Made by a program: the position numbers and the translations under genes. Below are positions 43,215 through 52,587 of a stretch of DNA of 64,000 bases, in pieces. Positions within the stretch are counted from its first letter, which is position 1; each line of letters starts with the position of its first letter. Origin of the DNA: Saccharopolyspora gloriosae (GTDB taxonomy: Bacteria; Actinomycetota; Actinomycetes; Mycobacteriales; Pseudonocardiaceae); the NCBI RefSeq assembly GCF_022828475.1, contig NZ_CP059557.1, positions 6,681,470 to 6,745,469 on the forward strand. Reading direction: 5' to 3'. The notes beneath the pieces are model-generated. The model was given only the letters and a program-made list of their open reading frames with translations. It searched no databases and had not been told where the DNA came from.

Positions 43215-44933
43215 TTACCCGGCCGAACGTTCGACCAGCGGCAGCCACGCTTCGACCCGCCAGCCGCCGCCCTCGCCGGGACCCGCGCTGAACCGGCCGC
43301 CGAGCAACTCGATGCGCTCGCGCATGCCGACGAGACCGTATCCTCCGGAGCCGCCCACGGGTGCGGTGCGCCTGCCGGAACCGTTGTCGGTGATCCGAAT
43401 GTGCAGGTGTTCCTGCGGACAACGCACCGAGACGAGGAGTTCGGTGGCGTCCGGGGCGTGCTTGCCCGCGTTCGTCAACGACTCCTGCACGAGCCGCAAC
43501 GCGGAACGCGCCACCTCCTGCGGCACCTCGCGGTCGAGTTCGAGCAGCAGCCGCGCCTTCGGCCCCGCACCGTCCACAAGGGATTTGAGGTCGCCTGCGA
43601 GGTCGGTGCTGGCCTGTTCGGTGGCGCCACTGGTGCCCGCTGGTTCCGCGCCGCGCATGCTGGCGACGAGTCTGCGCATCGCCACCAGCGCCTCGGTGCC
43701 ACTGCTCGCGATGCGTTCCATCGCTTCGGCGGCGGCCTCCGGTTTCTGCGCGGCCACCATCTGCGCGGCCTGGGCCTGCACCACGATTCCGGTGACGTGG
43801 TGGGCGACGACGTCGTGCAGTTCTCGCGCCAGCGCAAGCCGTTCCGCCTGCTGGGCCTGCTCCACCGCGGTCTCCACGGTCCGCGTTCGCTCGCCGTCGC
43901 GGGTGCGGAAGTACAGCCCCGCCCCGACCGACAGCGCCAGCAGCAGGCCGCCGAGCGCGAGGATCTGCAACCCGCTGCTGATCTCCATCCAGGAACCGTC
44001 CGCCCAGTCGAGCACCACGGCGATCAGCGCGGAACCGACCAGCGCGCAACCGCCGACCCAGGCTTTCCGGGGTGCGGCGTGCCGGACCAGGTACGCCATC
44101 AGCAGCATCCCGGCCGCCGTGGCCGTGATCGGCAGCGGCGGCAGGATCGCCGAGCTGCCTCCGCCCGCCGTGACCAGCACGTTCACTACGCCCATGCAGG
44201 CCAGCGCGGTGGCGCCCAGCAGCGAGGCCTCGAGCGGGCGCAGCGGTGCGATCACCGCGAGCACCGCCAGCACCACCGCTCCCAGCAGCATGGCGGCCGA
44301 GCCGGGGCCGTCCCCGAGGTAGGTGGAGGCTTCCGCGAACACCAGCACCGACAGCGCGGCGATCATCGGCCACTGCCTGCTGAACAATTCCAGCAACGGG
44401 GTCCGCGTGACCGTCGGCTGCCAACCGCGCAGGTAGGTCCCGGTGCCCATGGCCAGCAGCAACTGCAACAGCCCGAACGCGAAGGTTCGGGTGTCCGGCA
44501 TCGAGGAGCGCACGACCAGCGACACCAGGCAGGCCAGCACCAGAGCGCTGGTGATCGGCAGCGCCTTCAACGGCGGCAGCCTCCGGTGCGCGAACAGCAC
44601 CAGCAGCACACCCGCAGCGTTCTCGGTGGGAAGGATCGCGCCCAGCCCCACCGGAGGCAGCTCGGCGCCGGACACGCGGAACAGTCCTGAGGACAGCACC
44701 AGCACCGCCGCCGCGGCCAGCCCGCACAACGCCGGATGCGAGCGGCCCCGCACCGCCAGCAACGCGAGCAGCGCCGCTCCCGGTAGGGCGATCAGTTCAG
44801 GGCCGCCGCTCTGCATGGCGAACGCGATGTCCGCGCAGCACAACAACGTCATCAGCGTGGCGAGGACCCACCGCGCCCGCACGAGACGACTGAGTCGCTG
44901 CGCCAACGTGGGGGACGTCGGACTGGAGCTCAC
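43215..44933 (-). CDS. Sensor histidine kinase, NarL-partner (HisKA_3) type
   Basis: The 572-residue kinase has about ten N-terminal hydrophobic segments in paired groups (1-320), so sensing is probably within the membrane. The HisKA_3 dimerisation segment is RLALARELHDVVAHHVTGIVVQAQAA with the phosphorylated His in ELHDVVAHH, and the ATPase domain has VRITDNGSG and GYGLVGMRERIELLGG. GTG start. It precedes its response regulator. The divergent gene at 45113 shares its promoter region. Confidence 0.93.
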   Translation of the reverse strand: MSSSPTSPTLAQRLSRLVRARWVLATLMTLLCCADIAFAMQSGGPELIALPGAALLALLAVRGRSHPALCGLAAAAVLVLSSGLFRVSGAELPPVGLGAILPTENAAGVLLVLFAHRRLPPLKALPITSALVLACLVSLVVRSSMPDTRTFAFGLLQLLLAMGTGTYLRGWQPTVTRTPLLELFSRQWPMIAALSVLVFAEASTYLGDGPGSAAMLLGAVVLAVLAVIAPLRPLEASLLGATALACMGVVNVLVTAGGGSSAILPPLPITATAAGMLLMAYLVRHAAPRKAWVGGCALVGSALIAVVLDWADGSWMEISSGLQILALGGLLLALSVGAGLYFRTRDGERTRTVETAVEQAQQAERLALARELHDVVAHHVTGIVVQAQAAQMVAAQKPEAAAEAMERIASSGTEALVAMRRLVASMRGAEPAGTSGATEQASTDLAGDLKSLVDGAGPKARLLLELDREVPQEVARSALRLVQESLTNAGKHAPDATELLVSVRCPQEHLHIRITDNGSGRRTAPVGGSGGYGLVGMRERIELLGGRFSAGPGEGGGWRVEAWLPLVERSAG

Positions 44934-45112
44934 GACGCGACCCTAATCCCCGAATCCCGCCGCCCGGCTTGGCCGAACGGCTCGAAAGGCTTGGCCGATC
45001 GGTCGACGAGGGATGTCCCTCCGCACGACGCACCGAACCACTCGCCCGCGAGAAGGTTTTTCCATACCCCAGTGGCGATCCGGTGCGAACCGGCAGGAGA
45101 GAGGAGCGGACA

Positions 45113-45829
45113 TTGTCGACTGCATCGACGACCCCACTGCTGGAGGCGCGGAACCTGACCACGCTGCCCCAGTTGTTCGGAGTGGACTTCACCTTGGAGC
45201 GCGGCGCGGTCGCCACGCTCGACGGCCCGACCCCGGAGGCGCGGACGGCGCTGGTGCACGCGCTCGCCGGCCTGCGCCACCCCGACGAGGGAGCGGTGCT
45301 GCTCGACGGGGTACGGCTCGACCGGCTCACCGACCACGAGCTGAGCGAGGTGCGGCGGCGCGACTTCGGCTTCTTGTTCAGCGACGGGATGCTGGTTCCC
45401 GAGCTCAACGCTCAGGAGAACTGCGCGCTGCCGCAGATGCTGGCAGGGACCGATCGCGCGGAGGCGATGGCGCGTGCGCTGCGCGTGCTGCGGGACTTCG
45501 GCCTCGACGAGATGCGCGAGCGCTTCCCCGGCCAGCTCTCCGCGGCTCAGGTGCAGCGGCTGACCGTCGCACGAGCGATGGCGCACCGGCCGAAGGTGCT
45601 CTTCGCGGACGACCCGTCGCTGACCGAGTCCACCATTTCAGCACTCGTGGACACGGCCCGAGAGGCGGAGATCGCGGTGGTGCTGGCGACGGCGGAACCT
45701 TCGCTCACCGTCCGAGCGCAACGCCCGGTCCGGCTCAACACCCGAGCCAAGCGCACCCGCTCCGCACTCAGCGTCCCCGCCCAACGGCCCGTACGCCTCA
45801 GCGAAGGCACCCTCGACCTGGCCGCATGA
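45113..45829 (+). CDS. ABC-ATPase homologue lacking all catalytic motifs
   Basis: The 238-residue protein aligns over its full length with LolD/MacB-type ABC ATPases but each key motif is degraded. Walker A reads DGPTPEARTALV instead of GxxGxGKST; the Q-loop is FLFSDG instead of FQ; the signature is LSAAQVQRLTVARAMAHRP instead of LSGGQ; Walker B is VLFADDPS, and the switch His is replaced in LATAEPS. The frame is intact, so the protein is probably made but cannot hydrolyse ATP. The TTG start is 7 nt after GAGGAG. No permease is adjacent. The C-terminal 45 residues repeat RAQRPVRL twice. It is divergent from the two-component system. Confidence 0.8.
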   Translation: MSTASTTPLLEARNLTTLPQLFGVDFTLERGAVATLDGPTPEARTALVHALAGLRHPDEGAVLLDGVRLDRLTDHELSEVRRRDFGFLFSDGMLVPELNAQENCALPQMLAGTDRAEAMARALRVLRDFGLDEMRERFPGQLSAAQVQRLTVARAMAHRPKVLFADDPSLTESTISALVDTAREAEIAVVLATAEPSLTVRAQRPVRLNTRAKRTRSALSVPAQRPVRLSEGTLDLAA

Positions 45830-45837
45830 CCCCCTTA

Positions 45838-46060
45838 CGGCAAAAGCCGTGCTTTCAGCGGCGAAGCCCGCAAAGGGCAGGCGAAGCCACGCCTGCCTCG
45901 CGGCCAAAGGCCGTGCCTGTATGTGCGAAGCACATAGCCCACGTCAAAAAAACGACCACCCGCGGGTTCTCAGCTGTCTTCTCGCGAGGACAGCTTTTTC
46001 CTCGTGGCGGAGCCACTAGGGAAAAAGATCCCGCAGCGAGAAGACAGCTGAGGTTCCGCC
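45838..46060. repeat. Intergenic covarying-hairpin element, copy B
   Basis: Core 45961-46060. The left arm CTCAG-CTGTCTT-CTCGC (45969-45985) pairs perfectly with GCGAG-AAGACAG-CTGAG (46036-46052). The apical hairpin has CTTTTTCC, GTGGC-GGA-GCCAC and GGGAAAAAG, with one C lost on the left strand. The left module (GCGAAGCC and GGCCAAAGGCC units, ATGTGCGAAGCACATAGCCCACG) matches copies A and E. It fills the gap between convergent genes and ends 26 bp past the trmB stop codon. Confidence 0.8.
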
Positions 46061-46086
46061 ACCCGGACACCCAAGCAACAAGAGCC

Positions 46087-46800
46087 CTACACCCGCTCAA
46101 AGATCAAGTCGTGGACGGTGCGGTCTTCGTCGTGGGCTCGGTTCTCGAACTTCGTGACGGGTCGCCACTCCGGCCGCGGCGCCCAGCCGCCCGGCTCGTC
46201 CGCGTACCGATTGCGCAGCTCCGGTTCCGCCGAGCACACCTCGAGCATCTGCTCGGCGTAGCTCTCCCAGTCGGTGGCCATGTGCACGAAACCACCCGGG
46301 GCCAGCCGGGACGCGATCAGCGCCACCGTTTCCGGCTGCACCAGCCGACGTTTGTGGTGGCGCTTCTTCGGCCACGGGTCCGGGAAGAAGATCCGCACGC
46401 CCGACAGCGAACCCGGCTCGAAGTGCTCGCGCAGCAGCACCACCGCATCCCCGCGCAGCAACCGCAGGTTGCCCAGCTCCAGGTGCTCCGCGCGCAGCAG
46501 CAGCTGCGCCAGGCCCGGCTTGTAGACCTCCACGGCCAGGTGATCGACCTCGGGTGCGGCGGCGGCCAGTTGCGCCGTCGTCTCGCCCATACCGGGGCCG
46601 ATCTCCAGGACGACGGGCGCGGTCCGCCCGAACCAGGCCGTCGTGTCGAGCGGCCCCGGGGGCAGCTCGTCGACGGAGTCGCCCATCGCGGGCCAGTGCC
46701 GATCCCACGCCCGCTGCTGTCCGACGGTCATCCGAGCGCCGCGCTGGACATAGCTCACGATCGTGCGACGATGCTGGACCTGCTGGTCAGAAGTGCTCAC
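46087..46800 (-). CDS. trmB: tRNA (guanine-N7-)-methyltransferase
   Basis: The 237-residue enzyme forms m7G46 in tRNA. The SAM site VVLEIGPGMGETTAQLAAAAP lies near residue 65, and the catalytic/tRNA-binding motif FFPDPWPKKRHHKRRLVQP near 140; TKFENRAHDEDRTVHDLIFE closes the family core. The 20-residue N-terminal extension (TIVSYVQRGARMTVGQQRAW) is common in actinobacteria. GTG start chosen because the frame before it has no site. The next gene upstream, also minus strand, is 36 bp away. Confidence 0.95.
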   Translation of the reverse strand: MSTSDQQVQHRRTIVSYVQRGARMTVGQQRAWDRHWPAMGDSVDELPPGPLDTTAWFGRTAPVVLEIGPGMGETTAQLAAAAPEVDHLAVEVYKPGLAQLLLRAEHLELGNLRLLRGDAVVLLREHFEPGSLSGVRIFFPDPWPKKRHHKRRLVQPETVALIASRLAPGGFVHMATDWESYAEQMLEVCSAEPELRNRYADEPGGWAPRPEWRPVTKFENRAHDEDRTVHDLIFERV

Positions 46801-46836
46801 AGGAGACCAGTATCGCAAACCCGCCCGGCCGGTCGG

Positions 46837-47406
46837 CTACCAGGATTCAACGACGGGCAACGCGGCCAGCAGCCCGTCGGGGCCGCTCAGCGGCAACGGC
46901 TGCGGCGGCCCGTCGGTGTGGGCGGCGACCACTTGGATCCAACCGGTGTGCTGGTCGGTGAGCGCCACCGTCGTCGGCGCCCGCCGGGCGCCGCGTTCGG
47001 AGGGGCCGTACTCCCAATATCCGGTTTCGCCGATGCCCGCCCAGGGCACGAAGAACCAGCCGCCGCGGCTTGCCAGCAGCCGATGCACATCGTCTTCGAG
47101 GGCGAAGCCCTCCTCGCGGGAGGCGAGTTCGCCGCGGTCCAGCGCACGCAGCCACCACGGTGCGGGCAGCGGGCTCGCCGGGCCGTGCAGCTTCCGGTAG
47201 AGATCGAGCACCTTCTGCTCGGGGGCGGTGTGGATCCAGCTGCGGCGCACCGATGCGGGCGCGGCGGCTTCGGCGACGGTCGGGTGCGCTTCGGTGGCCA
47301 GTGACCACTCCAGGCGCGGCACGGCCACCAGTTGCACGTCGGTTTGGGAACGCCGGTCAAGCAGCGGGTTGCGCCGCTCCGGCGAGCACTCGGTCGAATG
47401 CACCAT
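46837..47406 (-). CDS. Conserved hypothetical protein upstream of trmB
   Basis: A 189-residue soluble protein without signal peptide. Tryptophan and aromatic residues are frequent (GGWFFVPWAGIGETGYWEYG, TVALTDQHTGWIQVVAAH), suggesting a compact beta-rich fold. I do not recognise the family. The ATG is preceded by AGGTGGG. It is co-directional with trmB, 36 bp apart, so co-transcription is likely; a shared function is not implied. Its promoter region is divergent with the universal stress protein gene. Confidence 0.65.
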   Translation of the reverse strand: MVHSTECSPERRNPLLDRRSQTDVQLVAVPRLEWSLATEAHPTVAEAAAPASVRRSWIHTAPEQKVLDLYRKLHGPASPLPAPWWLRALDRGELASREEGFALEDDVHRLLASRGGWFFVPWAGIGETGYWEYGPSERGARRAPTTVALTDQHTGWIQVVAAHTDGPPQPLPLSGPDGLLAALPVVESW

Positions 47407-47628
47407 GGCCCACCTATCTGCTGTTGGGAACTCACGAGAACCGCTGTGGCGGTCGTCGTGGCGCATGCACCTCAGCGGCGTTGGTGTGGAAACACGCGTC
47501 CTTACATATGCATTACCACACTTCTCGCGTTCACGTGAAGTTTTCGATCATAGTTGTGAATCATTACATAACGGACTCGTTCGAGTCCTCAAGTCGACAG
47601 CGCGACCGGAAGGGGGTGAAGTGGAGGT

Positions 47629-48096
47629 GTGGTGGAACGCACAGTTCAGCGGGTCGAGATCGAGGGCGGAGTCGCCGTCGGCGTCGACGGTTCGGCGTCA
47701 TCACTGCGCGCCCTGGAGGTAGCGGCGCACGAGGCGGACCTGCGCAGCGGTGCGCTGCACGTAGTGCGCGCGTGGAGCATGCGCACCGCCCCGCGCCCGG
47801 CCGGCTGTCCGCCGGGAACGGTGCCCAGCATGGACGCCTACCAGCAGTCCGTCGACGAATCCACCGAGAAGATCGTCCACGACCACCTAGGCCCGAAACC
47901 ATTGGTCCCGATCCAGCGCCACATCGTGCACTCCCCATCTCCCCAGGCCTTGCTGTCAGCATCCCGAGGAGCAGAAATCCTCGTGGTGGGCCACAGAGGC
48001 CGCGGCGGCTTCGCGGGACTCCTCCTCGGCTCGGTCGCGGAACAATGCGTCCGCCACGCAGCCTGCCCGGTCCTGGTCGTCCGCCCCGCCATCTGA
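47629..48096 (+). CDS. Universal stress protein (UspA fold, ATP-binding type)
   Basis: The 155-residue single-domain protein begins its fold with GGVAVGVDGSASSLRALEVAA and ends with VVGHRGRGGFAGLLLGSVAEQ, matching the ATP-binding G-2x-G-9x-G-S pattern, then CPVLVVRPAI. Single-domain ATP-type Usp proteins in actinobacteria are often controlled by dormancy or redox regulators. GTG start, with AGGGGGTGAAGTGGAGG upstream. The promoter region (47407-47628) is unusually AT-rich for this window, with TACATATGCATTACC and TTACATAACGG. Repeat copy E follows 20 bp after the stop. Confidence 0.85.
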   Translation: MVERTVQRVEIEGGVAVGVDGSASSLRALEVAAHEADLRSGALHVVRAWSMRTAPRPAGCPPGTVPSMDAYQQSVDESTEKIVHDHLGPKPLVPIQRHIVHSPSPQALLSASRGAEILVVGHRGRGGFAGLLLGSVAEQCVRHAACPVLVVRPAI

Positions 48097-48116
48097 CGGC
48101 GCCCTCGAAGTCTCGA

Positions 48117-48508
48117 CAACGAAGCCGTACCGCTGCCAAGAGCGGCGAAGCCCTACCCTGCGACCGAATGCCGTGCCACGCGGCGCAGCCGTGCCTTGCG
48201 GCGCAGCCGTGCAGTCGGCGGCGAAGCCCGCCAAGGGCAAAGCGAAGCAAGCCTGCCTCACGGCCGAAGGCCATGCCTTGCGGCGAAGCCGTGCCTTGCG
48301 GCGAAGCCGTGCCTTCCGGCCGAAGGCCATGCCCTGCGGCGAAGCCGTGCCGGTATGCGCGCAGCGCACAGCCCACGCACGCAAAACGACCACCGGCGGG
48401 TTCTCAGCGGACTTCTCGCGAGGACAGCAGCCCGGCCCCAAATTTCGCCGTGTATCGGACATACATCAGAAATGGATCCCGCAGCGAGAAGGCCGCCGAG
48501 GTTCCGCT
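48117..48508. repeat. Intergenic covarying-hairpin element, copy E, with expanded 18-bp tandem units
   Basis: Core about 48394-48508. Left arm CTCAG-CGGACTT-CTCGC (48403-48419) pairs with GCGAG-AAGGCCG-CCGAG (48484-48500) with one mismatch in the 7-mer. The apical hairpin is the second type: ATTTC, TGTAT-CGGAC-ATACA, GAAAT. The left module is the longest copy; units GCCTTGCGGCGAAGCCGT stand head to tail at 48275-48292 and 48293-48310, with variants at 48193-48210, 48311-48330 and 48331-48348. No minus-strand gene is recognised just right of it, unlike the other copies. Confidence 0.75.
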
Positions 48509-48585
48509 ACCCGGACACCCCAGCAACAAGAGCCCTGGAAGTAATCACTAAAGACGACCTTCCACGCACCACACCAACCACAGAT

Positions 48586-48709
48586 CGAGCCAGGGGAAGG
48601 TTCTAAACCAACCTTCCATCCCCACACGCCAAGCCAGGGAAGGCCCTAAAACCCACGTCCACACGCCAAGCCGAACAAGACTCCAAAACCCCCACCCACA
48701 CGCCAAGCC
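48586..48709. repeat. Degenerate tandem repeat, 37-bp period
   Basis: CACACGCCAAGCC recurs at 48623-48635, 48660-48672 and 48697-48709, exactly 37 bp apart, with less similar spacers (AAGGCCCTAAAACCCAC, CAAGACTCCAAAACCCC). A weaker unit precedes them. From here to 49092 I see no gene; minus-strand frames such as 48548-48853 translate to Trp/Gly-rich repeat sequence. Confidence 0.6.
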
Positions 48710-49092
48710 GTGGGCGTTTCTGAAGAAGTCCGGAAAGCACAGGGCCCGGGCCATCCCCCGAATGACAGCCCGGGCCCTCCCCCGTCCCGACCGCCGGCGC
48801 CCCCGAGCGCTAATGCAGTCGGTCGATTCTGTTGTGCCGTACGGCCTTCGCACCCGCTGGCGCGTTGACCGTGCCGGAGGTGTCGAGCCAGGCTCGGCAC
48901 CTTGGTCTCTGATCTGCCACGACTAGTCCACTGTGTCCGGACCGGTGACCGATAGGTTGCGGCCTGCCCGGAATCCGGTCGGAACTGTGATCACGGCTCG
49001 ATCTTGCCGAGATCCTATCTGCTGGCGTGATCAGCCTCTCCAGCGGGATGGGTAACGGCGCGACGGTTCGCGCCGTCCCGCTCCGTGCCGGT

Positions 49093-49818
49093 TCAGGCGT
49101 CGCGCCGGTGCACTACGGCGGCCGCGACTCCGAGCACCGCGAACGCGATGACGGCGAAGTAGGCCAGCGATGCCCACGGCCCCAGCGGCGAGTTTCCGCC
49201 CATGAGGTCGGATTGCAGGAAGCGCGATGCCGCCACGAACGGCATCCAGTCCACGAGGTCCTCCCCGATGTTCGGCACCAGCCCGAGGAGCCGTTCCACC
49301 AGCAGGGACCACACGATCAGCAGGGTCACCGCGCCCGCGGATTGGCGCAGCAGCGCGCCGACGCCGACGGCGAGCACCGCGGACAGCGCGAACAGCGGTC
49401 CGACACCGACGATCTGGCGCCATTCGCCCGCGGTGTCGATGGCCAGTTCCGGTCCGGCGGCGAACGCCTGGGCCACGCCCCAGGAGCCGAACGAGGCGAT
49501 CTCACCGACCACGAACGCCAGTGCCGCGACGACACCTGCTTTCGCGACCAGCACCGCGACCCGGTTGGGCGCGGCTTGGAAGGTGGCTCGGATGGTGCCG
49601 AAGCGGTATTCGGTGGTCACGGCCAGCGCCGCGAGCACCAGCACGACCATCAGGCCGAACTGGTAGCCCATGAGCGCTTGGTCCACCGTGATGCCTTCGT
49701 CGGCGGAGAGGCCCATCATCGCGGCGAAGCCGATGGTGAGCGCGAGTGCGGTGACCGAGCACCACCAGGGTGATCGGGTGGAGAACAGCTTGATGCGTTC
49801 CACGGCGAGCAGCGTCAT
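49093..49818 (-). CDS. ABC-2-type transporter permease
   Basis: The 241-residue protein has six hydrophobic helices and the ABC-2 loop motif ALAVTTEYRFGTIRATFQAAPNR after helix 2, which contacts the ATPase. The ATG overlaps the stop codon of the ATPase gene upstream (49815-49818), so the two form one exporter. Substrates of such small heterologous pairs are often peptides or drugs; unknown here. Nothing recognisable follows downstream for about 0.5 kb except repeats. Confidence 0.9.
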   Translation of the reverse strand: MTLLAVERIKLFSTRSPWWCSVTALALTIGFAAMMGLSADEGITVDQALMGYQFGLMVVLVLAALAVTTEYRFGTIRATFQAAPNRVAVLVAKAGVVAALAFVVGEIASFGSWGVAQAFAAGPELAIDTAGEWRQIVGVGPLFALSAVLAVGVGALLRQSAGAVTLLIVWSLLVERLLGLVPNIGEDLVDWMPFVAASRFLQSDLMGGNSPLGPWASLAYFAVIAFAVLGVAAAVVHRRDA

Positions 49819-50764
49819 CGGGCGTCCTCCCCGGCGGTGGCGAGCACGCCGCCGAAATCGGTCTGGTACTCCACGGCTTGGCTGGTGAGCTGCATGAACG
49901 CTTCTTCCAACGAGCCTTGCTGCGGAGCGAGTTCGTGCAGCACGAGCTGGTGCGCGGCGGCGAGTTCACCGATCTGGTCGGTTTCGGCACCGGTGACGAC
50001 GATGGTGTCCGGTTTCGCCGCGTCGAACGGGAGCACGGTGCGGCCTTCGACGGCGAGCAGTTCGCGCAGCCGGGCGGCGTGCGGGGAGCGGACCTTCAGC
50101 GATCCGGTGCCGGCGCCCGCCACGAATTCCTCGGTGCTGCACTGGGCGATCAGTTCGCCTTTGCCGACGACGACGAGGTTTTCAGCGGTCAGCGCCATTT
50201 CGGACAGCAGGTGGCTGGAGACGAACACGGTGCGGCCTTCGTCGGCGAGTTGCCGCATGAACCGGCGGATCCAGTGAATGCCCTCCGGGTCGAGTCCGTT
50301 GACGGGTTCGTCGAACAGCAGGATCTTCGGGTCCCCGAGCAGCGCGGCGGCGATGCCGAGGCGCTGCGACATGCCGAGCGAGAAGCCGCCCGCACGGCGC
50401 TTGGCCACTGCGGTGAGCCCCACCATCTCGAGCACTTCGTCGACGCGGCTCATCGGGATTCGGTTGGACCGCGCGAGCCAGCTCAGGTGGGCGTGCGCGG
50501 ATCGGTTCGGGTGGACCCACTTGGCGTCGATCAACGCTCCGACGGTGCGCAGCGGTTCGGTGAGCTCGTGGTAGTCCTTGCCGTCGACGCGGACCGTTCC
50601 GGCGGTGGGGCGGTCCAAGCCGAGGATCATGCGCATCGTGGTGGACTTGCCCGCACCGTTGGGACCGAGGAATCCGGTCACGGTGCCGGGCTGGACGGTG
50701 AACGACAGGTCGTTGACCGCGACCGTCGATCCGTAGCGTTTGGTGAGGCGACAGCCTCGATCAT
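49815..50764 (-). pseudogene. ABC transporter ATP-binding protein, frame broken near the start
   Basis: From 50681 down the frame encodes a normal DrrA-type ATPase: Walker A GPNGAGKSTT, signature FSLGMSQRLGIAAALLGDP, Walker B ILLFDEPVNGLDP, switch His in FVSSHLL. The missing N terminus is present in another frame from the ATG at 50764, with a GGGGAGAG site. Adding one base near 50750 would restore LTKRYGSTVAVNDLSFTV in frame. I therefore read this as one intact gene with a single-base deletion, probably a sequencing error, like several neighbours. A shortened product starting near 50681 would lack the A-loop. It pairs with the permease at 49093. Confidence 0.85.
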
Positions 50765-50969
50765 GGTCTCTCCCCTTGCAGGCGGTCCTCTCGGCGGTGC
50801 TCCGAGCGACGAGAGGAAACTCTGCCGCACTGCTCCGGTCGAGTGCCTCAGTCGTCCGGCCAGCGCGCTACGCCTATCGGCCAAGTTCTCGCGGGCTCGG
50901 CTCCTCCGCGCGAACGAATCACCGAGCGGCCAGGTCAGCGTCCTGGGCGGGTCGTGTTCGAGCGACGGT

Positions 50970-51766
50970 TCACGGGAACCAGCGGGCGAGGGCGAGGGCC
51001 GCGCCGTCCTCGGTGACGGGCGGCGTCACTTCGGTCGCGGCCGCGCGCACTTCGGCCGGGCCTGTCCCATGGCGACGCTGTGCGCGCCCAGCGCAGCATC
51101 TGCACGTCGTTGGTGCCGTCGCCGGCGGCGAAGGTGTCTCGGCCGCCACCCCGAGTTCGGTGCGCAGCTTCTCCAGCGCGGAGCCCTTGGTCACTCCGGC
51201 GGGCACCAGCGTCACCCACGGCTCGTAGTGGTCGATGGTCACGGTGCAGCCGGGCAGTTCCACCCCGGCGAGCGCGTCGGTGACTTCTTCGGGTCGTGGC
51301 CTTCCCAGTTCGCGATGAGTCGCGGCACCGGTGCGGCGAACAGTTCGTCCAGGTCGGCGAGCCGCTGCGGACCGTGCAGCTGGTATTCGCGGAAGGGGCT
51401 GGTGACGAGGCTGCCGGTGCCGATCTGCTCGGCGGCGTAGATCGCTCCCGGCAGCAGCGAGGTGAGCCGCGCGTGCACCGGCGCCGGGTCGAAGGTCTCC
51501 ACCGCGAGGGCGGCTCCGGTGGAGGCGTCGAGGGTGACCGCGCCGTTCGAGCAGAGCGCGACTCCGCCGGTCAGCCCCAGTTCGTCGAGCACCGGCAGGG
51601 TACCGAGCATGCTGCGCCCGGTGGCGATCACCACGTGCGCGCCGGACGACGCGACGCGGCGGACGGCTTCGCGCACCGGCGCCGAGATGGTCTGCGGTTC
51701 GGGGTCGAGCAGCGTTCCGTCCACGTCGAGCGCGACGAGCCTGGGTTTCCATGCGGCAGCGGGCAC
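50970..51766 (-). pseudogene. Cof-type HAD phosphatase, interrupted by several frame changes
   Basis: The start is intact: LVALDVDGTLLDPEPQTIS (motif I) and VVIATGRSMLGTLPVL (motif II). Homology then passes through three frames: EEVTDALAGVELPGC and YEPWVTLVPAGVTKGSALEKL in one, TFAAGDGTNDVQMLRWA (motif IV) in the next, then back to TEVTPPVTEDGAALALARW before the stop. Four added single bases (near 51305, 51142, 51085 and 51060) would rebuild a normal protein of about 265 residues. Cof-type enzymes dephosphorylate sugar phosphates or flavins. It lies between the ABC exporter and the response regulator on the same strand. Confidence 0.8.
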
Positions 51767-51828
51767 GCCGCCCAGGCTAGCCGTTCACCAGCACGGACGT
51801 ACTGCCCCGGCGACACGCCTCACGCCGG

Positions 51829-52483
51829 TCACCGTTCGCCGAGCCGGACCAGTCCGGTCTCGTAGGCGACGATCACGGCCTGCACCCGGTCACGGACGCC
51901 GAGCTTCGCCAGCACCCGGCCGAGGTGGGTCTTCACCGTGGCCTCGGAGACGTGCAGCGACTCGGCCAGTTCCTGGTTGTTCAGCCCTTTTCCCACCAGC
52001 GCCAGCACTTCTCGTTCCCGCTCGGTCAGCACGTCCAGCGCGGAACGGTCGCGGCGGCCCGTGTCGGAGGTGTCCAGGAACCGTTCCAGCAGTCGCCGGG
52101 TGACGCTGGCGCGACGACGGCGTCGCCGGTGGCGACGGAGCGCACCGCGGTCACCAGGTTCTCCGGCGGGATGTCCTTGAGCAGGAATCCGCTGGCTCCA
52201 CCGCGCAGCGCGGCCAGCGCGTACTCGTCGAGGTCGAAGGTGGTGAGCACCAGGACTTTCGCGTCGGTGTCGGCGAGGATCCGCCGGTGGCCTCGATGCC
52301 GTCCAGCACCGGCATCCGCACGTCCATCAGCACCACGTCCGGGTGGACCTGCCGGGCGATCCGCACGGCGTGGGCACCGTCTCCGGCTTCGCCGACGACT
52401 TCGAGGTCCGGGTGGGCGTCGAGCACCATGCGGAACCCCATGCGCATCAGCTCCTGGTCGTCGACGAGCAGCACTCGGATCAT
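51829..52483 (-). pseudogene. NarL/LuxR response regulator, two frame changes
   Basis: The receiver starts normally ([20 protein letters not shown]) with phospho-acceptor in [14 protein letters not shown]. The frame is lost near 52287; [21 protein letters not shown] and [12 protein letters not shown] continue in a second frame, and LTEREREVLALVGKGLNNQELAESLHV with the rest of the LuxR domain in a third, after a change near 52120. At both points the expected CCC is written CC. With two restored bases the protein is about 219 residues and normal. It is the likely partner of the kinase at 54276-55473, with a GT39-like gene between. Confidence 0.85.
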
Positions 52484-52587
52484 GGCCTCGAGGGTAATTT
52501 CGACGCCCCCTCGGTTGGAGCCGTTCGGCGAACGAATCTGTGCGCTGGAGGGAAAACCTTCCACATCCGCCGCGGGGTCCGTTCAGA

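Noticed and set aside
48586-48709. CRISPR-like spacing of CACACGCCAAGCC
   Set aside because: The conserved part is only 13 bp, the spacers are related to each other, there are three units and no cas genes.
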